A stretch of DNA of 11,658 bases, from assembly GCA_934655835.1 (NCBI GenBank), contig CAKUHM010000027.1, positions 1-11,658 of the forward strand, given 5' to 3'. Made by a program: the position numbers and the translations under genes. The notes beneath the pieces are model-generated. The model was not told where the DNA came from and made no database searches. It saw only the letters and a list, made by a program, of their open reading frames with translations. Source of the DNA: an uncultured Collinsella sp. (GTDB taxonomy: Bacteria; Actinomycetota; Coriobacteriia; Coriobacteriales; Coriobacteriaceae). Of this stretch, positions 1 to 8,001 are shown in pieces (position 1 is the first letter of the stretch; each line of letters begins with the position of its first letter).

Positions 1-184
1 TGCCGCAACCCGGGCCGACCTCGAGCACGCGCTCATCGCCCGCAAGCTCAGCGAGCTCACAGATACGTTCGATCACATGGTTGTCGATCAGGAAGTTTTG
101 GCCCAGGCGATGCTTGGTCGCAAGGCCAAACTCCTCTAGCAGCTCCCTAGTTGCCGTGGGGTTTGCCAAAGGCGAAGTTGTCAT
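1..184 (-). CDS. rsmA: 16S rRNA dimethyladenosine transferase RsmA (KsgA), N-terminal part
   Basis: Only the first 61 codons are present; the gene runs off the left edge. RsmA dimethylates the two adjacent adenines (A1518/A1519, E. coli numbering) in helix 45 of 16S rRNA during late small-subunit assembly, using S-adenosylmethionine. The visible part contains the family hallmark KHRLGQNFLID near residues 24-34 and the SAM-binding motif I near the end, read here as EVGPGCG where most homologues have GPGLG. The ATG at 184 is preceded by a strong Shine-Dalgarno sequence (AAGGAGG, five bases upstream), which fixes the start. It lies 111 nt downstream of metG and beyond a terminator-like hairpin, so it may have its own promoter; a TACGAT box in the minus strand just after the hairpin is a weak -10 candidate without a convincing -35. 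Identity is secure. Confidence 0.93.
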   Translation of the reverse strand, partial: MTTSPLANPTATRELLEEFGLATKHRLGQNFLIDNHVIERICELAELAGDERVLEVGPGCG

Positions 185-215
185 GGTTGCCTCCTTAACA
201 TGGTGGCTGCATCGT

Positions 216-252
216 AAAGCAAAAGGGCATGGACCGTTGCGGCCATGCCCTT
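216..252 (-). terminator. Intrinsic terminator after metG
   Basis: On the minus strand, 44 nt after the metG stop, a perfect 10-bp stem (AAGGGCATGG pairing with CCATGCCCTT, at 243-252 and 223-232) closes a 10-nt loop. It is followed by an interrupted T tract (TTTT GC TTT including the last stem bases). This fits a Rho-independent terminator for the GH5-rsmI-metG unit. The broken T tract means some read-through into rsmA is possible. Confidence 0.75.
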
Positions 253-295
253 ACAGTTAAACTGCAAATTGCCGAAATGGCGCCCGCGCGGCGTC

Positions 296-1897
<1,602 letters not shown>

Positions 1898-1966
1898 GGG
1901 GTTTGTCCTCCAGAAAAACGTTGCATACAGGGGATGATTCTAGCGCAAGGGCTGGATATCCTCCAT

Positions 1967-2845
1967 CTATTGCATATCGAGCACCATGGCATAGACATCG
2001 CGCTTGCGGCGCGAATACTTCTGAGACAGGCGCTTGGCCACTGCAGAGGCGGGCTCCCCCTCCTCGAGCGCGGTGCGGATATCCTCGCGCAGGGCCTCGT
2101 CGGGATCCGCTACCGCAGCGCCAACCGGCGCGATGCCGGCCTCCTCATCCTCGCTCGGCGGCGCGATGACCAGCGCAATCTCGCCCTTTACCTCGCCGCG
2201 AGCACGCAGCTCCTCGGCAAGCTGGTCAGCGGGCCCGCGCAAGACCTCCTCGTGCAGCTTGGTGAGTTCGCGGCAGACGGCAACCTCACGCTGGGGAAAG
2301 ACCTCCGCCACGGCCTCGAGCGTCGCTACGATGCGATGTGGAGACTCGTAGAAGATGAGTGCGCCGGGCACCACGGCAAGGCGCTGCAAACGGCGCACAC
2401 GGTCGCCGTGCTTTCGGCCCAAAAAGCCCTCGAAGAAAAAATGCTCGCAGGGAATGCCGGACGAAACAAGCGCCGTGACGCAAGCAGAGGGCCCGGGAAT
2501 AACTTCGACGGGCACATCGGCCTCACGCGCCGCCTCGACCAGCGCCTGGCCGGGATCGGACACGCTCGGCATGCCGGCGTCCGAGGCAAAGGCGAGGGTC
2601 TCCCCCGCCAGCAGACGGTCGACCAGGCCGGTGGCGCGGCTGGCGATCACATTCTCGTCGCAACGGACAAGCGGCTTGGAAATGCCCAGGTGCATCAGCA
2701 GCTTTGACGTCACGCGTGTGTCCTCGCAGCAGATGGCATCGGCGGCGGCAAAGGCCTCGCCAACGCGCGGGGACAGGTCACCCAGGTTGCCGATGGGCGT
2801 GCCGACCACATAGAGTTTGCCCGTATGGGCGCTGTTTTGCGTCAT
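1967..2845 (-). CDS. rsmI: 16S rRNA (cytidine1402-2'-O)-methyltransferase RsmI
   Basis: SAM-dependent methyltransferase of the tetrapyrrole-methylase fold that adds the 2'-O-methyl group of m4Cm1402 in the ribosomal P site. The 292-residue protein shows the full family series: VVGTPIGNLGDLSPR (13-27), CCEDTRVTSKLL (39-50), SDAGMPSVSDPG (88-99), VIPGPSA (115-121), FEGFLGRK (138-145), FYESPHR (165-171) and CRELTKLHEE (191-200). A C-terminal SxKYSRRKRDVY helix closes the protein. Length is normal for the family. The start ATG at 2845 lies six bases after the stop of the upstream GH5 gene, and its only ribosome-binding sequence (AGGTTG) overlaps that stop codon. Translational coupling with the GH5 gene is therefore likely. 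Identity is secure. Confidence 0.96.
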   Translation of the reverse strand: MTQNSAHTGKLYVVGTPIGNLGDLSPRVGEAFAAADAICCEDTRVTSKLLMHLGISKPLVRCDENVIASRATGLVDRLLAGETLAFASDAGMPSVSDPGQALVEAAREADVPVEVIPGPSACVTALVSSGIPCEHFFFEGFLGRKHGDRVRRLQRLAVVPGALIFYESPHRIVATLEAVAEVFPQREVAVCRELTKLHEEVLRGPADQLAEELRARGEVKGEIALVIAPPSEDEEAGIAPVGAAVADPDEALREDIRTALEEGEPASAVAKRLSQKYSRRKRDVYAMVLDMQ

Positions 2846-2851
2846 ATCAAC

Positions 2852-3913
2852 CTATTCAATCATGCCGCGCTCGAGCGTACCGAGCGCCGCGCGGGCGTCC
2901 CATGCTGCAATGCGCTTCTCGGTCTTCCACGTTTGGAAGAACCAACCGGCAGCCGGCGCAAACGAAGCCAGCTGGTTGGCGATAAACACGCGCTCGTAGG
3001 CATTGCGGCCCTCGGGCGTAACCGACGAGTTGGCAAAGATCGCCGCACCCGACCATTCGCCCACCAGCACGGGGAACCCTGTCGAAATCGCTTCTTTAAG
3101 CTCGCGCTTGTTACGCGAAATCGCCGTCGTCAGCCCGCGGGGGCTCGTGATGTCGAGCGCATACTCGTCGCGGTAATGGTACAGGTGAAGGTCCATGTAG
3201 ACGTTCTTGTACTTGGCGCCGCGCATAAAATGCTTCCACTCGCTGGGATGCCCCGACGACGAGAAGACGACGATCTTATCCTCGGGCATATACGAACGGA
3301 CGAGCTCGTAGGCATCGCGATAGAAATTGCGCAGGTAGTGAGCGGGAATGCCATCCGTCATGGTGAAGAGGCTCTTGCGAACGCTCATCTGCGGCGTGTC
3401 CAGCAGCTCAATGCCCAGCAGGCTCTCGGCCTCGCCATAGCGATCGGCCAAGCGCTCAAGCACGTCGAGTGCGACATGACGGCCGTTGGTGGACGAATGC
3501 CACTCGGCGACAGCCTCCGGCGTGGTGGGTGAATCGTTGGAATCGCCCTGGCCACCGGGCACAGTTGCCAGATCGAGCAGCACGCGGATGTCGTACTTGG
3601 CAGCCCACTCAATCGCGCGGTCGATGTAATCGACAACCGATATGTAGGAGGCATCGGACTCCTGTGAGCCAAAGGCATACCAGGGCACCGGCAGACGCAC
3701 GGCATTGAGACCGATCTGCGCCATGCGACGAAAATCGTCCTCGCTCACAAACGTCTCGTAATGGCGGCGCATGCGCTCGTTATAGGCGGCGGTACCCATG
3801 GCCTCCTGTAGCTCGGCCGCGTTGGATGCACCGGTCGCCGCGTACAGCGACGGGGTCACCCAAGGCTCGGGAATAAACCAGCCAGAGAGATTAACGCCGA
3901 GTATCCTCTCCAT
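2852..3913 (-). CDS. GH5-fold (exo-beta-1,3-glucanase-like) protein with altered active site
   Basis: The 353-residue protein matches the glycoside hydrolase family 5 TIM barrel, closest in motif order to fungal EXG1-type exo-1,3-glucanases: GVNLSGWFIPEPWVTPSLY (6-24), GLNAVRLPVPWYAF (68-81), a DYIDRAIEWAAKYDIRV segment (95-111), GIELL (167-171), DLHLYHY (241-247), VGEWSGA (284-290) and GWFFQTWKTEKR (323-334). The presumed nucleophile Glu286 is kept. The acid/base position, normally Asn-Glu-Pro, reads Asp172-Thr173-Pro, and the His of the usual DLHG motif is Ala116. Classical retaining hydrolysis is therefore doubtful. No signal peptide is visible, so it is probably cytoplasmic. I chose ATG 3913 because it has AAGGGGG upstream and begins directly before the conserved barrel; an open frame continues 74 codons further up but looks non-coding. 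It is the first gene of the rsmI-metG unit. Substrate unknown. Confidence 0.85.
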   Translation of the reverse strand: MERILGVNLSGWFIPEPWVTPSLYAATGASNAAELQEAMGTAAYNERMRRHYETFVSEDDFRRMAQIGLNAVRLPVPWYAFGSQESDASYISVVDYIDRAIEWAAKYDIRVLLDLATVPGGQGDSNDSPTTPEAVAEWHSSTNGRHVALDVLERLADRYGEAESLLGIELLDTPQMSVRKSLFTMTDGIPAHYLRNFYRDAYELVRSYMPEDKIVVFSSSGHPSEWKHFMRGAKYKNVYMDLHLYHYRDEYALDITSPRGLTTAISRNKRELKEAISTGFPVLVGEWSGAAIFANSSVTPEGRNAYERVFIANQLASFAPAAGWFFQTWKTEKRIAAWDARAALGTLERGMIE

Positions 3914-4167
3914 CACTGCCCCCTTCGGATCATGCAGGTCGAACCCGCATCGTATTGCATAGGATAAGTATCGTTTTGAGTATACCCGCGTGTGCGGACA
4001 GGCGACCGAACGGTCTGTAAAGTGACGCGAAAGTGGGAGGAATGTCTGGGAGCAGACGAGCTCGTAATGGTGCGACGAGGCGTGTACGCGCGCCGGAGGC
4101 AGGCACCGGAAAGCGCGTCCCGTTCTATCGCTCAATAATGGGGCGCATTTTCCGCAGAACCCTACAT
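3914..4167 (-). promoter_or_regulatory. Non-coding stretch upstream of the GH5 gene; weak promoter candidate
   Basis: No gene is supported in this roughly 250-nt gap between the tRNA-Phe terminator and the GH5 gene. The minus strand holds a TATACT box (3979-3984) about 65 nt before the GH5 start, which would be a good -10, but the sequence 17 nt further up (GGTCGC) is a poor -35. A short inverted repeat (GACCG AA CGGTC, 4004-4015) lies near that -35 position and could be an operator, though it is short enough to be chance. Because an intrinsic terminator closes the tRNA unit, some promoter for GH5-rsmI-metG must lie here; its exact place is unsure. I recognise no T-box or other riboswitch. 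Confidence 0.3.
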
Positions 4168-4197
4168 AAAAGAAAAGGACCCCTTTGCAGAGGTCCT
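4168..4197 (-). terminator. Intrinsic terminator of the tRNA-Phe gene
   Basis: Beginning 13 nt after the tRNA 3' end on the minus strand, a nine-pair stem (AGGACCTCT with AGGGGTCCT, including one T-G wobble) closes a GCAA tetraloop. It is followed at once by TTTTCTTTT, counting the last stem base. This is a textbook Rho-independent terminator and separates the tRNA from the GH5 unit. Confidence 0.9.
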
Positions 4198-4210
4198 AGT
4201 CAATTCAAGG

Positions 4211-4283
<73 letters not shown>

Positions 4284-4294
4284 ATTTGAGGTGT

Positions 4295-4309
4295 GCCTTG
4301 TTTCAAGGC
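4295..4309 (-). repeat. Leader inverted repeat between tRNA-Phe promoter and gene
   Basis: A perfect 6-bp inverted repeat with a 3-nt loop (GCCTTG AAA CAAGGC on the minus strand) sits right where transcription from the tRNA promoter should begin, 11 nt before the mature tRNA 5' end. It could form a hairpin in the 5' leader removed by RNase P, or be a protein-binding site. The short stem makes chance possible. Confidence 0.5.
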
Positions 4310-4315
4310 TTGATT

Positions 4316-4368
4316 AGTATAACCAAGGACGCGTTCCGGTCAACCGAGAATTTCAAAAAAGTTTTTGA
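4316..4368 (-). promoter_or_regulatory. tRNA-Phe promoter with UP-like element
   Basis: On the minus strand the -35 box TTGACC (4338-4343) and the -10 box TATACT (4316-4321) are each five of six to consensus and are 16 nt apart. The -10 is 32 nt before the first base of the tRNA. Five bases upstream of the -35 lies an A/T-only stretch apart from two bases (about 4349-4368, AAAAAC then T6 GAAATT), placed where an alpha-CTD-binding UP element would be. This is what strong stable-RNA promoters look like. Confidence 0.82.
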
Positions 4369-4406
4369 GCACAGCCTCGGTTCTTTAAATCGGCACGTCA
4401 GAGGCA

Positions 4407-4694
4407 TCAGCCGGCAGCAAGAAGTTTCTCGCTCAGAGCCGCACGGGCAAACTCACTTGGCGTCATCCCCTCGGCAGCCGCCCGTCGACGAATGGCCTCC
4501 TTCATTCCTAGGGGAATCTTGACCGACAGCGTTGCCGTCCCCTCACCTGAGAGTGGGGGCCGTCCATGCACGATCCCACCAACGGTGTGTTCGCCATCCG
4601 GAAACTCTCCGCGCTCGTACGACTCGCACCACGCGTCAATCATTTCATCCGTTACAACCTGACCATTAGCGGCCGTATACGTCTTGCCCATCAT
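4407..4694 (-). CDS. CopG/ribbon-helix-helix antitoxin
   Basis: Predicted antitoxin of a type II toxin-antitoxin pair: it should bind the upstream-encoded toxin and repress the shared promoter. The 95-residue protein has an N-terminal part (1-50) with VTDEMIDAWCESYERGEFP (14-32), a segment I associate with actinobacterial antitoxins of this kind, and a C-terminal ribbon-helix-helix: beta strand ATLSVKIP (54-61) followed by two helices (about 63-76 and 79-93, with TPSEFARAAL). Having the RHH at the C-terminus resembles BrnA. Its ATG overlaps the toxin stop as ATGA, with AAGGGG as ribosome-binding site, so the two are translationally coupled. No clear terminator follows; the next element is the tRNA promoter. 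Family assignment is from motif and context. Confidence 0.8.
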   Translation of the reverse strand: MMGKTYTAANGQVVTDEMIDAWCESYERGEFPDGEHTVGGIVHGRPPLSGEGTATLSVKIPLGMKEAIRRRAAAEGMTPSEFARAALSEKLLAAG

Positions 4695-4957
4695 CGACCC
4701 CTTTGCCGAGCCCGTTCAATCTCCTGCCAAAATTTCTTCTGGACTGGAGACAAGGCATGAATGATAAGCCACCCACGGACAAGCTCGACCGCGACAAGCT
4801 CCACGCTTCGTCCGTCTGGGAGCCATCCAATCGCAAGCCATCTCGGCGGCTCGTCCTTCGACTCGCGACGAATGCACTCAGTAACCGCAAGCCAAGCGCT
4901 AAGCACCTGCTTTTCCGTCAGGTGCTTTTTAGCGTTGGGATGGATCTCAACATCCAT
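4691..4957 (-). CDS. BrnT-like toxin of a type II toxin-antitoxin pair
   Basis: An 88-residue protein directly before and overlapping (4 nt) the RHH antitoxin. Visible features are IHPNAKKH at 5-12, a helix to about residue 33, then PPRWLAIGWLPDGRSVELVA (38-57) and a hydrophobic strand GWLIIHALSP (62-71), ending in a basic helix. The order of IHPxAKKH, xxIGxxxDGR, and IIHAxxPxxKKF resembles small actinobacterial BrnT/RelE-fold toxins, which act as ribonucleases. The assignment is by pattern and by partner rather than by a diagnostic catalytic motif. The ATG at 4957 has GGAGGAG upstream, which decides the start. It lies 58 nt after the DUF192 gene and could be reached by read-through from the Tad operon. 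Confidence 0.72.
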   Translation of the reverse strand: MDVEIHPNAKKHLTEKQVLSAWLAVTECIRRESKDEPPRWLAIGWLPDGRSVELVAVELVRGWLIIHALSPVQKKFWQEIERARQRGR

Positions 4958-4982
4958 GCATCTTCTCCTCCATCTTACCCAA

Positions 4983-4997
4983 TTTCGTATGACGAAA
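4983..4997 (-). promoter_or_regulatory. Inverted-repeat operator candidate for the toxin-antitoxin pair
   Basis: A perfect 15-nt inverted repeat (TTTCGT with ACGAAA, 3-nt spacer) lies 26-40 nt upstream of the toxin start. It overlaps a weak promoter candidate on the minus strand (TTGGCG at 5007-5012, 17-nt spacing, TACGAA at 4984-4989). RHH antitoxins bind short palindromes at their own promoters, so this is the natural operator. Confidence 0.5.
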
Positions 4998-5015
4998 GTC
5001 CGCTGTCGCCAATTC

Positions 5016-5375
5016 TTAAGCCGGTACGCGTTGGAGAGCAGGGGTCGAAATAATGATTGAAGAGCGCTCTAGTGCGGCCCAGGCGCCGGGGCAGGAGCAC
5101 ATACGCCAGGGACATACGTTTTCGTAGCGCGCGAGGATATTGCCGTCGCGATCGATGAAGGCGATGTCGATGGGATAGGCCATAAAACACGTATGGACCG
5201 AAGAGCAGCGTGGAAACGCCATGACGAGCGGCAAGCCGTTGGCGGCAACCGGACGCCGTCCCAGCATGCCGCGCAGGCGCACGACAAACGCCTCCGCCAC
5301 CGCAAACTCGGCCGGCGTCCAACCCAGCCTGTTGAGTGCCCGCGCGTAGGCGATGTAGGACGAGACCGCGGTCAC
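5016..5375 (-). CDS. DUF192 family protein at the end of the Tad operon
   Basis: A 119-residue protein carrying the DUF192 (PF02643) signature: VVRLRGMLGRRP (31-42), VMAFPRCSSVHTCFMAYPID (51-70), AFIDRDGNIL (72-81), VCPWRM (87-92) and a closing ALE. The molecular function of DUF192 is not established. There are four cysteines beyond those usual in the domain's core (around 63, 88, 93 and 95), and no signal peptide or membrane segment is seen. I chose GTG 5375, which overlaps the preceding pseudopilin stop as GTGA and has GGGGGTGG just upstream; the longer frame reaching 5480 lies over the pseudopilin gene and is unlikely. Position as the last gene of the pilus operon suggests a link with pilus assembly or surface export, but this is inference. 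Confidence 0.82.
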   Translation of the reverse strand: MTAVSSYIAYARALNRLGWTPAEFAVAEAFVVRLRGMLGRRPVAANGLPLVMAFPRCSSVHTCFMAYPIDIAFIDRDGNILARYENVCPWRMCSCPGAWAALERSSIIISTPALQRVPA

Positions 5376-5848
5376 ATGACCACCCCCGGACGCCATGGAT
5401 CGACCGTCACCGCGCGCTCGTGCGACAACGTTGTCGGCGCCCCCAGCGGAACGCCAGCGATGCTGAGAGAAGTCGGCCACGGCTCATAGTGCATGGTGCA
5501 GGTGTAGGTCCTAAACGTACCGGATAGGGAGAGCAGACCACCATCCGATGCCTCCGCGCCTTGCTCGCTCGACACTTCGATCTGCAAGTCATAGCCTTCC
5601 ATGGCATTCAGAATTTGAGTCTGGACCGTCGCCGAGGCATCGACAGAGCTTTCGTCGCCCTCCCCCTCCGACGCCACGGCGTGCGCCAACACGATGTCGG
5701 GCACCACGCGGTCGAAGCGCGCGACAGCGCTGGCAAAGATCATGACGTTGTACACGATGAGTGCCAGCACCAGCAAAACGGGCGTAACCACTGCCATCTC
5801 CACCGTCGCTTGGGCGCGCTCCTCGCGCAGACGCATGCGGATACTCAT
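5372..5848 (-). CDS. TadE-like pseudopilin (second copy, distal)
   Basis: Small pilin-like protein of the Tad system, 158 residues. The N-terminus has LREERAQATVEMAVVTP (7-23) followed by a hydrophobic helix to about residue 40, the layout of TadE/TadF pseudopilins: short basic leader, processing site, Glu five residues after it, transmembrane segment. The likely cleavage is after Ala12 (A | QATVE). The rest is an extracytoplasmic domain of about 115 residues with one cysteine. The ATG at 5848 overlaps the TAA of the upstream TadG-like gene as TAATG; a GGTGGG stands before it. The frame stays open 48 codons upstream but that part overlaps the TadG-like gene. Probably a minor structural or assembly component; TadE and TadF cannot be told apart by eye. 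Confidence 0.8.
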   Translation of the reverse strand: MSIRMRLREERAQATVEMAVVTPVLLVLALIVYNVMIFASAVARFDRVVPDIVLAHAVASEGEGDESSVDASATVQTQILNAMEGYDLQIEVSSEQGAEASDGGLLSLSGTFRTYTCTMHYEPWPTSLSIAGVPLGAPTTLSHERAVTVDPWRPGVVM

Positions 5849-8001
5849 TACGACCCACCGTCCAAAGCGCCAACCAGCGTGGCGACATCGACGGTGAGCG
5901 GGATGGAGCCGCCGCCGGGCAGAGGAATCTCCGCAAGCGTGAACACCGTACCGCTGATGGTGCGTTCGACTTGATATTCCAACGCCTCGCAAAGCGCCTT
6001 GGGATCGGTCACGCCCAACGGAATACTTCGCAGTTTGTCTTGCGCTTGAGAGAGACCGGCAATGTCAGACCCCGGGCTCTTAATGACGTTGGCGGAATCG
6101 GTCAGCACCGGCTTTCGCAGGCGCAAGTCGCACGGTTCCAAACCCAGCGCCGCCACGGACGCCGAAACGGTATCGCCGAGCCACGATGCAATGGAGCCCA
6201 ACGCGCCGCTGCCCCCTCCTAGGCCTTTAATCATCTCGTCCATAAGTTCGTCGGCCGAACCTTGGATGTCTCCGTATCCCACAAGCAGCCGTCCCCAGAC
6301 ATCCATGACGCCATCGAGTACGCCGGCAACGCCACCCGAGCGTTCCTTCAATGTCGAGAAAAATCGCGAAAGCACGTTGTTTTGCGCCGTCGCCTCATCG
6401 GGCGCCAGCACCGCGGCAGAGATGGCACCGCGATCGCCAAGCCTGACTGCCGTGTTAAACGAAGAGTTGAGCTCATCGGGGCTCGAGATGGCACCCGAAA
6501 CCGCAAAGGCAACCACGCCGTTGCGACCGGGCGGAGCAATACGCGGACGCTCGCCCGAAAGCGCTTTAATGGCCTGGTCAAACGCATTGCCCGCACGGTC
6601 GGCCTCATCCTCGGTCTGACGCATGAGCTCAAGCTCTTTGTTCCGACATTTGACGTATTCCTCCAAGGCCTTTTTGAACTCGTCGAAGTGATATTCGAAG
6701 CCGTTTTCGATAGAGGTTGAAGGCGCCGCAACAGCACCAAGCGACAAAACGCCAAAATGGCATTTGCTGCATTTATCCTGTCCATCGTAATCGGCAACCG
6801 AAGCAAATCCGCTCGGCGTCCCTTTCTTATAGTTAGGGCAGGTCGTCCCGTAATGCAGATACGCCTTGTCATCATTCACGCTAGTCGGCCACACCGCATC
6901 GGTATAGAGTTCCGTCGCCCGAACCTCATCAGAGTTGCGCGGCAGCAGCGGAATATAGGAGGAAACCCTGTCTCCGTTCTCGGTTATATGTGCCCGATCG
7001 ACCTCCGCGCTCGCATAGGTATAAAACGCCTTACGCGCCGCAGACTCTGCCTTCATCTCGACACTCGAGCCGTGGGGCTTCTCATTTGTCAGACGCCAAT
7101 GGTAGTAGTCCTTCGCGCGATCAAGGGCAACTTGGGGCTCCCACGTAACGCTCGATGAGTAATGCGGATTTTGAACACCGGAGAGATCCGTTAGGCTTTT
7201 CGCACGCTCCCACATGCAAGAACAGCTGCCGACCGAGCCCTTGTCAGACCCACCACAATCCGCCAGCCAAGCACGCTCTTTAGCCTTCGCCGTGTCCTCA
7301 GAAGCCTTCCGCAGCTCCTCGGCCGCACACTCTAAATCATCTGATGTGTCTTTAATGGTATCGGTCGAGATCTCTGATCCTTTGAGCGCAGCGAAGTCAG
7401 ACTCGGATGTCCTGGGCACGGCAAGCGCCGTACCGGTATAGGTCACACTATCGGTATCCTGCGCCGACACCGCCTGCGTGGCACGCGCGGCGATTAGATA
7501 CGGCAGAGCCGTCTCGATTTTCTGTAAGCCTTCCGATGCGCTTTTGGCAAACTTGTTGCGCGTTTTAATGATCTCAATCCCGGTGTCGACCATATTGCCG
7601 GCAACCGGCTCGGCACCCGGGATGAGGATGGCGACCAGGCCCGTCCCGATCGTGGCAAACCCCGCCAGCCCCAGACTCAAGATGCTCGCATCAACCACCG
7701 TGGCAGCCGTGTGATAGGACGACACTACGTTGGCACCCGCCAGCGCGCCGCTATCAGCCGCCACCTGGGTATCCCCGGCACGCGACATGCTCCATATCGC
7801 CGCGGTCGACGAAAACAACAATGTGAGCACCACTAAGATGACCACGGCAGAAGAAAGCGTGGTATAGGCGCCGTCTTCGATAAACAGATCGACACCGGCT
7901 CGACCCATAAAGCCGCCTCGCTTGCGATGGCAGCTCGGACGGTGCGTCAAAACGCGTCTAGACCAGAAACACTTAATCCCATGCAGCAATCCACGAATCA
8001 T
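5848..8001 (-). CDS. Large TadG-like pilus-associated membrane protein
   Basis: A 717-residue protein with one N-terminal membrane segment (about 48-70, SAVVILVVLTLLFSS core) followed by TQVAADSGALAGA (78-90), the alanine-rich sequence typical just after the anchor in TadG proteins. A second hydrophobic stretch covers about 105-130. The long remainder should be outside the membrane and has charged helical regions (around 240-270 and 470-500) and a cysteine/histidine cluster, His383, Cys388, Cys411, Cys414, His415, in a HxxxxCP...CxxCH arrangement. I chose ATG 8001 because of the strong GGAGGGAG before it; it overlaps the preceding gene by 29 nt. ATG 7908, 31 codons later, with a weaker AGGCGG, is an alternative that starts closer to the anchor. 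TadG proteins are thought to help surface attachment or pilus assembly. No VWA domain is evident. Confidence 0.75.
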   Translation of the reverse strand: MIRGLLHGIKCFWSRRVLTHRPSCHRKRGGFMGRAGVDLFIEDGAYTTLSSAVVILVVLTLLFSSTAAIWSMSRAGDTQVAADSGALAGANVVSSYHTAATVVDASILSLGLAGFATIGTGLVAILIPGAEPVAGNMVDTGIEIIKTRNKFAKSASEGLQKIETALPYLIAARATQAVSAQDTDSVTYTGTALAVPRTSESDFAALKGSEISTDTIKDTSDDLECAAEELRKASEDTAKAKERAWLADCGGSDKGSVGSCSCMWERAKSLTDLSGVQNPHYSSSVTWEPQVALDRAKDYYHWRLTNEKPHGSSVEMKAESAARKAFYTYASAEVDRAHITENGDRVSSYIPLLPRNSDEVRATELYTDAVWPTSVNDDKAYLHYGTTCPNYKKGTPSGFASVADYDGQDKCSKCHFGVLSLGAVAAPSTSIENGFEYHFDEFKKALEEYVKCRNKELELMRQTEDEADRAGNAFDQAIKALSGERPRIAPPGRNGVVAFAVSGAISSPDELNSSFNTAVRLGDRGAISAAVLAPDEATAQNNVLSRFFSTLKERSGGVAGVLDGVMDVWGRLLVGYGDIQGSADELMDEMIKGLGGGSGALGSIASWLGDTVSASVAALGLEPCDLRLRKPVLTDSANVIKSPGSDIAGLSQAQDKLRSIPLGVTDPKALCEALEYQVERTISGTVFTLAEIPLPGGGSIPLTVDVATLVGALDGGS

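Noticed and set aside
1898..1966. A T-box or other leader before metG
   Set aside because: The gap is 69 nt, with no T-box motif or extended stem, and metG is probably read from the upstream genes.
3914..4135. A 74-codon N-terminal extension of the GH5 gene
   Set aside because: The added sequence has no family similarity or signal peptide, lies in the promoter gap, and the internal ATG at 3913 has a good ribosome-binding site directly before the conserved barrel.
4345..4406. A terminator after the antitoxin gene
   Set aside because: The only stem (GCCTC with GAGGC) is 5 bp with a loop over 20 nt. The A/T tract after it is better explained as the UP-like element of the tRNA promoter.
5376..5480. 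A longer DUF192 protein starting at 5480
   Set aside because: The extra 35 residues lie wholly over the pseudopilin coding region and look like a frame shadow; the GTG at 5375 with GTGA overlap fits the operon.
6757..6771. CxxCH as a c-type haem site in the TadG-like protein
   Set aside because: There is one copy only, no cytochrome fold features around it, and the neighbouring His/Cys spacing fits a metal module better.
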